Assembly (NCBI RefSeq): GCF_010894455.1 | Contig: NZ_JAAIXY010000039.1 | Location: 1 to 46,468 of the forward strand | Direction: 5' to 3' | Source of the DNA: Myxococcus eversor | GTDB taxonomy: Bacteria; Myxococcota; Myxococcia; Myxococcales; Myxococcaceae | Length of the DNA: 46,468 bases | Shown here: positions 39,977 through 46,468 of the stretch, one piece after another | Layout: every line of letters starts with the position of its first letter | How positions within the stretch are numbered: position 1 is the stretch's first letter | The notes under the pieces: generated by a model | What the model was told of the DNA's origin: nothing | Databases searched by the model: none | The model's input: only the letters and a program-made list of their open reading frames with translations | Made by a program: the position numbers and the translations under genes

Positions 39977-41608
39977 ATGCACGTGTTGTGGAAGACGTTC
40001 GCGGCCTCTGCCGCGGCCCTGGCCCTGTCTGCCTGCGGACCGCAGCCAGAGGCGCCGCCGCAAGAGACCCCCCCGGCTTCGACGGAAGTCCCCTCGGGTG
40101 CGGCGGATGACGCGGCCCGCGCGGTCGCGGATGCGGCCCGTCGTACGCCGACGGAGCTGGACGCGCTGTTCGCGCAGGCGGCGAAGGAGTTCGACGTTCC
40201 GGTGAGCCTGCTCAAGGCCATCTCCTATACGGAGACGCGCTGGGAGCACGTGAAGGGTGAAGAGGAGTTCGAGGGCCGTCCCGCGGCGTTCGGTCTGCTG
40301 GCCCTGCGCGGCGCCAAGGTGACGGACGGCGCGGCGCTGGCGGGTGTCTCCGCCGAGGCCGTGCGTGACGACCGGCTGGCCAACCTGCGCGCTGGCGCGG
40401 CGCTGCTGTCGAAGTACGCCGCCGAGGCGGGCATCGACCGCGAGGATTTGGGCGCGTGGGCGCCCGTGGCCGTTCAGTTGACGGACATCACCGACGCGGA
40501 CGTGCAGGCGCACTACGTCCACAACGAGCTGTACGCGGCGCTGCGCGAGGGCGCGGGCGCGTTCACCCCCGAGGGCAAGGTGGCGGTGTCGCTGGACGCC
40601 GCGCGGGTGGAGGCGAAGTTCGCCCTGCCGAGGATGCAGGCGCTGGCGGCGGGCCCGGACTACGGCGCCTCCATCTGGCGGCCGTCGCCCAACTACAACG
40701 CCCGTCCGTCGGGCACCAACGTGTCGATGATTGTCATCCACACGTGTGAGGGTGGCTACGCCGGGTGCTGGGGCTGGCTGGTCAACTCCGCGTCGGGCGT
40801 GAGCGCGCACTACGTGGTCAACGAGAGCGGCAGCGAGGTTTCGCAGCTCGTGCGCGAGTCGGACCGCGGTTGGCACGTGGGCGCCAGCTATACTTGTAGC
40901 CTGAACGGCAGCGTGGACTGTGGCCTCAACGGCGTGTCGGTGAACCACTTCTCGGTGGGCATCGAGCACGGCGGTTTCGCCAGCCAGACGTCCTTCCCCG
41001 CGGGCCAGATTGACGCGTCGGCGAAGCTGTCCTGCGACATCTCCAAGGGGCAGGTCATCACCCGCGACAGCTATCACATCGTCGCGCACGGCCGGCTCCA
41101 GCCGTCCTCGCGCACGGACCCGGGCCCGAACTGGCCGTGGAGCAGCTACATCTCGAAGATCAAGAGCTACTGCGGTGACGGCGGCACGCCCACGGGCACC
41201 ATCATCGTGGACAGCCACAACGCGAACAACGACTCGACGAAGGCGCGCACGGACGTGCCGGCGTCGTGGGCGGCGGGCACCAGCGCGGGCTACTACGGCA
41301 GCGGCTACTACTACGCCTCCACGCAGCCCATCTCCGAGCCGGTGGTGTTCAACTTCTACATGGCGTCCGCGGGCTCGAAGACCATCGACGCCTGGTGGGT
41401 GGCCGGCACCAACCGCGCTCCGGCGGCGCCGTTCATCATCAGCCACACGGGTGGCAACAGCACGGTGACGGTGAATCAGCAGGCCAACGGCGGCGCCTGG
41501 GTGGCCCTGGGCACGTACAACTTCGCCGCGGGCTGGAACAAGGTGCAGCTCAGCCGCTGGACCACTGAAGGCTACGTCGTCATGGCGGACGCCATCCGGG
41601 TGCGATGA
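39977..41608 (+). CDS. Lipoprotein with SLT-like, amidase and golvesin-type domains
   Basis: A 543-residue envelope lipoprotein (lipobox LSAC, Cys20) that probably remodels peptidoglycan. The N-terminal domain (about 60-175) resembles a lytic transglycosylase: SLLKAISYTETRWEH with catalytic-type Glu86, followed by RPAAFGLLALRG. The central N-acetylmuramoyl-L-alanine amidase domain (about 230-395) has zinc ligands His255 (VIHTCEG), His371 (VAHGRL) and Asp381 (RTDPG). The last 140 residues form a golvesin C-terminal-like beta-sandwich. AAGGAGCT lies 6 nt before the ATG. It forms an apparent operon with the TolB-like gene. Confidence 0.9.
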   Translation: MHVLWKTFAASAAALALSACGPQPEAPPQETPPASTEVPSGAADDAARAVADAARRTPTELDALFAQAAKEFDVPVSLLKAISYTETRWEHVKGEEEFEGRPAAFGLLALRGAKVTDGAALAGVSAEAVRDDRLANLRAGAALLSKYAAEAGIDREDLGAWAPVAVQLTDITDADVQAHYVHNELYAALREGAGAFTPEGKVAVSLDAARVEAKFALPRMQALAAGPDYGASIWRPSPNYNARPSGTNVSMIVIHTCEGGYAGCWGWLVNSASGVSAHYVVNESGSEVSQLVRESDRGWHVGASYTCSLNGSVDCGLNGVSVNHFSVGIEHGGFASQTSFPAGQIDASAKLSCDISKGQVITRDSYHIVAHGRLQPSSRTDPGPNWPWSSYISKIKSYCGDGGTPTGTIIVDSHNANNDSTKARTDVPASWAAGTSAGYYGSGYYYASTQPISEPVVFNFYMASAGSKTIDAWWVAGTNRAPAAPFIISHTGGNSTVTVNQQANGGAWVALGTYNFAAGWNKVQLSRWTTEGYVVMADAIRVR

Positions 41609-41633
41609 CGTGAGGAAGCAAGGCCGAGAACGG

Positions 41634-42716
41634 ATGCCGCGTTCCTGGCCGTGGCGAGCGCGGTGGAGTCTCACCGCGCTCGCCGTGCTCGGCGTCGGAT
41701 GCTCCGGCCGGTGTGGCGGAGCGTCGGGCGTCGGGCCGCTGTCGAAGGAGGAGGCACGCGCCATTCCGGGCGTCGTGGTCTTCCTGTCGGAGCGGGCGGG
41801 ACAGAAGGACGTGTGGCAGGTGAGTCCCGACGGGACGGAGACGCAAATCACCCGAGGCCCCGAGGACGACTACCCCGGCCCGGTGTCCCCGGATGGGAAG
41901 TCGCTGCTGGTGGTGGCCGTGCGCGAGCAGGGTGGAATTCAGTTCCAGCAGCTCCGCGTGCAGCCCCTCGCGGGGGGAGACGCGGTGCCGCTGCATGCCC
42001 CCAGGGCCCGGGCGCGCAACGCGAGCTGGGCGCCGGATGGCTCGTGGCTGGTGGCGGAGTCGGATGCCCAGGGCTTCAGTGATTTGGTGCGCCTGGAGCC
42101 GCGCGAGGGCGCGCCGGAGGTGCGGCTGACACAGGTGAAGGAGGGCTGCTTCGAGCCCGCCGTCTCACCGGACGGCAAGGAAGTGGCCTTCGTGTGCAGC
42201 CGCGAGGGCGACCCCGAAATCTACGTGACGAAGGCGGACGGCACCGAGGAGCGGCGGCTCACCGCCTTCCACCGCGAGGACCGCGCGCCGCTGTGGAGCC
42301 CGGAGGGCAAATGGCTCCTCTTCGTCAGCGACCGGGAGGACAAGGAGCGGCTGTACCTGGTGCGCCCGGATGGCTCGGAGCTGCGCGCGGTGTCGGGGAG
42401 CGGCTTCGCTGGCGACGAGCGCGAGCCGGCCTTCAGCCCGGATGGCCAGCGCCTGGTGTACGTGAGCCGTCTGCCGGAGGGCCTCAGTCGCCTCTGGGCG
42501 GTGCCCGTGGAGGGCGGGGTGCCGGTGGCGTTGACGGACGGCAAGCACCGCGACGACATGCCGGCGTGGAGCCCGGACGGGAAGTACCTGGCCTTCACCT
42601 CGGAGCGCGAGGGCAACACGGACGTGTACCTCATGCGCGCCGATGGCAGCGGCCAGACGCGGCTCACCACCGACAAGGCGCCGGACTGGCTGCCTCGCTG
42701 GGTGGCGCGCCGCTAG
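41634..42716 (+). CDS. TolB-like PD40 beta-propeller lipoprotein
   Basis: An exported lipoprotein with a lipobox at LAVLGVGC and at least six PD40/TolB-type repeats (WQVSPDGTETQITRG, AVSPDGKEVAFVCS, WSPEGKWLLFVSDRE, AWSPDGKYLAFTSERE). The family forms a beta-propeller binding other envelope proteins or peptides. It is not TolB itself, as it lacks the N-terminal TolB domain and the tol genes are absent. The start is uncertain between ATG 41634 and a GTG at 41610, just after the amidase stop. The gene belongs to the same transcription unit and could be a partner of the amidase. It converges with the membrane sensor kinase. Confidence 0.87.
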   Translation: MPRSWPWRARWSLTALAVLGVGCSGRCGGASGVGPLSKEEARAIPGVVVFLSERAGQKDVWQVSPDGTETQITRGPEDDYPGPVSPDGKSLLVVAVREQGGIQFQQLRVQPLAGGDAVPLHAPRARARNASWAPDGSWLVAESDAQGFSDLVRLEPREGAPEVRLTQVKEGCFEPAVSPDGKEVAFVCSREGDPEIYVTKADGTEERRLTAFHREDRAPLWSPEGKWLLFVSDREDKERLYLVRPDGSELRAVSGSGFAGDEREPAFSPDGQRLVYVSRLPEGLSRLWAVPVEGGVPVALTDGKHRDDMPAWSPDGKYLAFTSEREGNTDVYLMRADGSGQTRLTTDKAPDWLPRWVARR

Positions 42717-42723
42717 CCAGGTC

Positions 42724-45111
42724 TCATGCGAGGCCCTTCGAACCGGGCCCCTCTGGACGACGGAGGGGCTCCGGGCTCGGAAGGGCCGTGGGCACGCTGA
42801 AGCAGAAGGTGGCGCCGTGGCCCGGCTCGCTCTCCACCCAGATGAGGCCGCCGTGCGCCTCGATGATGAGCCGACAGATGTAGAGCCCCAGCCCCAACCC
42901 TTGTTTGTCGGACGCGCTGCCCTGTCGCGTCCGGTAGTACTTGTCGAAGACGTGCTCGGTGTCCTCTCGCGCGAGGCCCGGACCTTCGTCCCTCACCGAC
43001 ACCACGACGAGGCCCTCACGGAGGCATGCGCGCACCAGCACGGGCTTGTCGGGCGGGCTGTACTTGGCGGCGTTGCCCAGCAGGTTGGACAGCACCCGCT
43101 CCAGGCGGCGCGCGTCCACCCACGTCAGGGGGAGCGGCGTGGCCACCTCCAAACGGAAGCGCTCGCGCAGGTCCGGAGGGACGTCCCGCTCCAGCACGTC
43201 CTCGAGGAAGCGCGCCACGTCCGTCGGCTCGCGGCGCAGCTCGATGCGGCGGGACTCCAGGCGCGAGCCCTCCAGCAGCTCTTCAATCATGGAGCTCATC
43301 CACTCCACGTTGCGGAGGATGGCGTCCGTGAGCGCCTCCTCGCGCGAGAGCCGTCGCTCCTTCAGCTCGCGCAGCAGCATGCTCGCGCGCAGGGTGATGC
43401 CCTGGAGCGGGTTGCGCAGGTCATGCGAGATGAGGCTCACGTACTCCTCGCGCAGCCGCTCCAGCTCCCGGTGCGCCGTGAGGTCATGGCCGGTGATGAC
43501 CACGCCGCGCTGCTCGCCTTGCGGCCCGAACACGGGCGCGGCGGTGATGAGCACGGGCGTCGTCCCACCATCCGGCCGCGCGATGATGATTTCGACCGGG
43601 CCCACCACCTTGCCCGTCTTCAACGCCCGGGTCGACGGCAGCTCCTCCCTCGTCAGAAGCCGTCCATCCGCATGGCGCAGTCGACTGAGGTAGGCGCCGC
43701 GCTTCGTATTCTCGGGGACGGGCCCGAGCAACGTCTCCGCGAAGGGGTTCGTCACCAGCGTGCCCAGCTCCGGGTCGATGAACAGCACCCCCACCGGCGC
43801 GTGGTTCAGCACGGCCTGGAGCAGACCCCGTTGCACCTCCGCCTCCTCGCGGGCGGCCTGCAGCCGGGCGATGGCCTGCTCGCGCTCGGTGACGTCGCGG
43901 AGCACCGCGAGCAGGCTGTATCCCTCGGGGCCTGACACCTGGCGCAGGCGGGCTTCCAGGGCCACCCGGGTGCCGTCTGCGCGCAGGCCATGCAGGGCTC
44001 GTCCATCCTCCGTGCCCCCCAGGCGGTGTCCGCCGAAGAGCCCCTCCGGCACCAGCCGCTCCACCTCGCGGCCCAGCAGCGCCTCGCGCGGGTGGCCGAA
44101 CACGCGCTCCGCCTCCGCGTTGACGAAGCGCAGCAGCCCATCCGAGTCGACGATGAGCAGCGGCTCCGGCGTCGTCTCCAGCAGGCTTCGGTAGCGCGCC
44201 TCGGAGGCCTCCAGCGCCGCGGTGGCGCGCCGCCGTCCCGCCTCCAGTGTGTCCAGGGCCCGAGCGGAGAGCAGCACCAGCACCGCGCCGCCCGCGCTCA
44301 GCAAGGTGGCGAAGAGTGGGAGCTTCGCCTCACGCCCGAGCAGTCCCTCCACGCTGAGCAGGGCCAGTGCCGCGCCCAGGAGCGATGGCCCCAGCAGCGC
44401 CACGGGAACGAGCCGCCGCGCCAGGAAGCCGCCCAGGGTGTCCCGAGTGATTCTCCCCGTGAGGCCCCGCTCCGGCCGCAGGCAGAGCAGGCCCACGCCC
44501 AGGAGCAGCACCGCCAGCGCCGTGTACAGGCCCATGCCGCGTCGCGGAGGAAAGAACCCCCCGTCCAGCGCGATGAGGGGACCGAACAGCAGGCCATTGA
44601 AGCCCAGCAGCGCCACCAGCAGCGCGCCCACGACGAGCGCGTCCCGCCACGACTGTCGCTTCCCCGCGCGCCCCGGTACCAGCAGGGCGAGGCCCAGGAA
44701 GAGCACGCACAGGGGCGTGAGGGGCGAGGGGCGAATCATCGCGCTGAGGACGCCGAACGTCCTCGCGAGGAACGCCTCCAGCGCCGGCGGCAGACCGGCC
44801 AAGACCTGCAGCAGGCCGACGAGGCCGATGAGGCACATGCCCGCCGCGCAGAGGGCGGACAGCAGGCGGCTCATGGGGGAGGGGCGGGCGGGCAGCCTCA
44901 GTCCGAGCGCCACGCCTCCGAGCACCAGGGCGACCCCCGTGCGAGGCGCCGTCATGGGCATGCCGGAGACCTCGGGCCACGCGGAGTGCGCCGCGAAGGC
45001 CCAGCTCGCCAGGGAGACCAGCCCCATCAGTGGAGCGCCCGCCGCCGCGACCCAGGCGAGCGCGCGGGCAACGGCCTGGCTCTGGGGCTGGGCCCTCCAG
45101 GTCCGATTCAT
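42724..45111 (-). CDS. Membrane sensor histidine kinase (multi-TM, PAS-PAS-HK)
   Basis: A 795-residue inner-membrane kinase. About eight hydrophobic segments fill residues 15-300, probably the sensor (GAPLMGLVSLASWAFAA, LGLALLVPG, ALAVLLLGVGLLCLRP). Two PAS domains follow (about 310-430, LLIVDSDGLLRFVNAEAERVF; and 435-545, GVLFIDPELGTLVTNPFAE). The HisKA domain has His563 in YVSLISHDLRNPLQG. The HATPase domain has NLLGNAAKYSPP, RDEGPGL and GLGLGLYICRLII. GGGGGG lies 5-6 nt before the ATG at 45111. No response regulator is adjacent. It converges with the TolB-like gene by 7 bp. Confidence 0.93.
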   Translation of the reverse strand: MNRTWRAQPQSQAVARALAWVAAAGAPLMGLVSLASWAFAAHSAWPEVSGMPMTAPRTGVALVLGGVALGLRLPARPSPMSRLLSALCAAGMCLIGLVGLLQVLAGLPPALEAFLARTFGVLSAMIRPSPLTPLCVLFLGLALLVPGRAGKRQSWRDALVVGALLVALLGFNGLLFGPLIALDGGFFPPRRGMGLYTALAVLLLGVGLLCLRPERGLTGRITRDTLGGFLARRLVPVALLGPSLLGAALALLSVEGLLGREAKLPLFATLLSAGGAVLVLLSARALDTLEAGRRRATAALEASEARYRSLLETTPEPLLIVDSDGLLRFVNAEAERVFGHPREALLGREVERLVPEGLFGGHRLGGTEDGRALHGLRADGTRVALEARLRQVSGPEGYSLLAVLRDVTEREQAIARLQAAREEAEVQRGLLQAVLNHAPVGVLFIDPELGTLVTNPFAETLLGPVPENTKRGAYLSRLRHADGRLLTREELPSTRALKTGKVVGPVEIIIARPDGGTTPVLITAAPVFGPQGEQRGVVITGHDLTAHRELERLREEYVSLISHDLRNPLQGITLRASMLLRELKERRLSREEALTDAILRNVEWMSSMIEELLEGSRLESRRIELRREPTDVARFLEDVLERDVPPDLRERFRLEVATPLPLTWVDARRLERVLSNLLGNAAKYSPPDKPVLVRACLREGLVVVSVRDEGPGLAREDTEHVFDKYYRTRQGSASDKQGLGLGLYICRLIIEAHGGLIWVESEPGHGATFCFSVPTALPSPEPLRRPEGPGSKGLA

Positions 45112-45275
45112 CGGCGTCCCCCCGGAACGCACGGGTGCTTCCGTCGAGGGCGGGTGGCCGCGTCACACGTGACGGCCCGCTGCCTCGCTCCTCACGCACC
45201 TGTCAGGGACATGGATGCGCACGCGCGCCGCGTCCGGCGTCGCACGGCGGGGCAGGGTGCCTGCCTGACCGCCGC

Positions 45276-46145
45276 TCATCGGGATGCAGGCGGATGGAGC
45301 CCCGGATAGAGGGTGAGCACCAGCCCCCAGCCGGGCGCGACGGCCACATTGCGCGCCACGTAGGCCTCCTCGCCCTCCACGCCCAGCCGGAACGTCTCCG
45401 CGTCCCCGGCGGTGTGCACGTAGAGGAAGAGGCCGTCCGCGGACGTGCCCACCTGGTTGACGCCGTTCAGGTCCGCCGTCGGATAGTAGATGCGCTCCGT
45501 CAACTCGCTCCGGTCCGGCACCACGCGCACGCCGGCGCGAGGCTGGCCGTTCTCGTCGACGACGCGCCCCAGCGCGAAGCCCGCGTCGCGAAGCGTGTGG
45601 GCCCGGTCCTCCGTGTGGCCTCGCAAGAGCGGCTCGCCCATGGCCGTGCCCAGCGCGTCGTGGAACGACTCCGGCAGCGCCCAGGCGCTCGACTCGATGA
45701 CATCCGTGCGAGGCCGCGCTCCGGTGAAGACGCTGTCGTAGACGACGGTGACGGTCCGCACGAAGCCGGGTCCGCCCAGTCCCACGGCCAGCCCCTGGTG
45801 CACCTCGCGCACGGGGACCTCCGTCACCGCGAAGGCTCCGTCCTCCTGGAGCACGCCCGTGCCGAAGGTGGCGTTGACGTCATTGACCGCCACCCGCAGC
45901 GGCTCCTCGACGAGGATGGGCATGCCGCCGAGCGAGGGCACCGGCTGGCCCAGCGCGGTGAAAAGTCGCGCGGCCTCGGGCAGCACCTGTGCCTGTCCGC
46001 TGACGCGGATGCGCAGGTTGTCCAGGTCCACCGACTCGGCGTCCTCGGTCTGGAAGCCGGGGTCCGGAGCAGGGCCGCCGGAGCCGCAGCCGGACGACGC
46101 GAGCCCGAGAAGTACACAGGATGCCAGCAGGAATGGGCGCTTCAT
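45276..46145 (-). CDS. Lipoprotein with carboxypeptidase-regulatory-like domain
   Basis: A 289-residue lipoprotein (lipobox LASSGC, Cys20; then GSGGPAPDPG). The mature part has an N-terminal beta-rich domain (LDNLRIRVSGQAQVLPEAARLF). A carboxypeptidase-regulatory-like segment is seen at FALGRVVDENGQPRAGVRVVPD, and a C-terminal strand-rich part ends LVLTLYPG. The family is known in envelope proteins as a structural beta-sandwich, without enzymatic activity. The ATG at 46145 was chosen because the signal peptide begins there. It shows no operon partner within the window. Confidence 0.82.
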   Translation of the reverse strand: MKRPFLLASCVLLGLASSGCGSGGPAPDPGFQTEDAESVDLDNLRIRVSGQAQVLPEAARLFTALGQPVPSLGGMPILVEEPLRVAVNDVNATFGTGVLQEDGAFAVTEVPVREVHQGLAVGLGGPGFVRTVTVVYDSVFTGARPRTDVIESSAWALPESFHDALGTAMGEPLLRGHTEDRAHTLRDAGFALGRVVDENGQPRAGVRVVPDRSELTERIYYPTADLNGVNQVGTSADGLFLYVHTAGDAETFRLGVEGEEAYVARNVAVAPGWGLVLTLYPGLHPPASR

Positions 46146-46317
46146 CGCTCGGCAACATTTCCATGCCCCCTCCGCGCGGCAATCCACCCGCGAACGCTCC
46201 GTCCCCTGTCCGACGCTCAAAGACAGACACCGGGCCGGCCACTCGCCCGTGAGGGACAAGGGACGCGGTCCGGTGTCGGAAATCCATCAACGGGGGTGGG
46301 CGGATTCGCCCGGAGGC

Positions 46318-46468
46318 TCAGCGCCAGCCGCCCTTGTTGTCACGGGAGCCGCCCGAGCTGCCACGACCACTCGGCGCGGAGGAGCCGCCACCCGAGCTCT
46401 TCGAGCCGCTGCTGCCGCCACCGCTGCCCCAGCTTCCACCGGAGCTCCGGCTTCCGCCGCCGCTGCTT
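46318..46468 (-). CDS. C-terminal fragment of a Ser/Gly-rich protein
   Basis: The last 49 codons of a minus-strand gene cut by the window edge. The encoded tail is almost only Gly and Ser with single Trp, Lys and Arg residues (GGSWGSGGGSSGSKSSGGG) and ends DNKGGWR before the TGA at 46320-46318. This resembles the low-complexity C-termini of several membrane or secreted proteins, including TPM/YgcG-type ones, but no specific family can be named without the N-terminal part. Confidence 0.55.
   Translation of the reverse strand, partial: SSGGGSRSSGGSWGSGGGSSGSKSSGGGSSAPSGRGSSGGSRDNKGGWR

Noticed and set aside
1..46468. tRNA, rRNA, CRISPR arrays, transposons or phage genes
   Set aside because: I found no tRNA T-loop pattern, no spaced identical repeats of CRISPR type, and no transposase, integrase or phage structural protein. 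The 101-bp repeats at 139-422 are too few and too diverged for CRISPR.

Overview
This 46.5 kb window is chromosomal DNA from a myxobacterium, most likely a Myxococcaceae member (Myxococcus, Corallococcus, Pyxidicoccus or a relative). That placement is an inference. It rests on very high G+C with strong G/C third positions, a DUF2378 (TIGR02265) protein typical of Myxococcales, many multi-domain sensor kinases, numerous lipoproteins, a golvesin-type domain, and caspase-like and RCC1 proteins. I found no tRNA, rRNA, CRISPR array, insertion sequence or phage gene. About 37 genes are supported, two of them cut by the window edges.

Layout. 1-4000: tail of a Gly-rich protein, a 101-bp-periodic set of structured repeats, a GNAT acetyltransferase, an unknown acidic protein, a DUF1338 (HglS/YdcJ-like) enzyme behind an unusual two-hairpin leader, and a maltose O-acetyltransferase-type enzyme. 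4000-9050: secreted S9 peptidase, RimJ-like acetyltransferase plus SMR efflux pump, and a DUF4398 lipoprotein plus OmpA-family protein. 9250-15000: 5'-3' exonuclease, REC-PAS-histidine kinase, group II truncated haemoglobin, a TetR regulator and an alpha/beta hydrolase sharing an operator-like motif, and a two-TM unknown protein. 15100-19660: ABC ATPase overlapping (ATGA) a 1199-residue ABC permease/M1 peptidase fusion. 19700-22200: small lipoprotein, beta-barrel-like protein, fatty acid desaturase.

22381-28642 (minus strand) is the most interesting block. An RCC1-repeat lipoprotein, an ECF sigma factor, a HxxxCxxC anti-sigma factor with one TM segment, a possible 53-codon ORF joined by ATGA overlaps at both ends, and an exported caspase-like protease carrying an EF-hand and a C-terminal beta-barrel-like domain lie in one run. 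A DUF4397-repeat lipoprotein lies just upstream. A classic ECF promoter pattern (GTAAC-N16-CGTC) sits directly before the RCC1 gene, which suggests autoregulation. I propose an envelope-sensing sigma system in which the protease could be the signal or effector.

28850-46468: second S9 peptidase, small exported protein, GAF/PAS sensor kinase divergent from the potassium transporter kup, a double hot-dog-like protein behind an AT-rich palindromic regulatory region, a DUF2378 protein, a metallophosphoesterase, a palindrome-rich intergenic stretch before an SLT/amidase/golvesin cell-wall lipoprotein and a TolB-like lipoprotein, a membrane PAS sensor kinase, a carboxypeptidase-regulatory-domain lipoprotein, and the tail of a Ser/Gly-rich protein.
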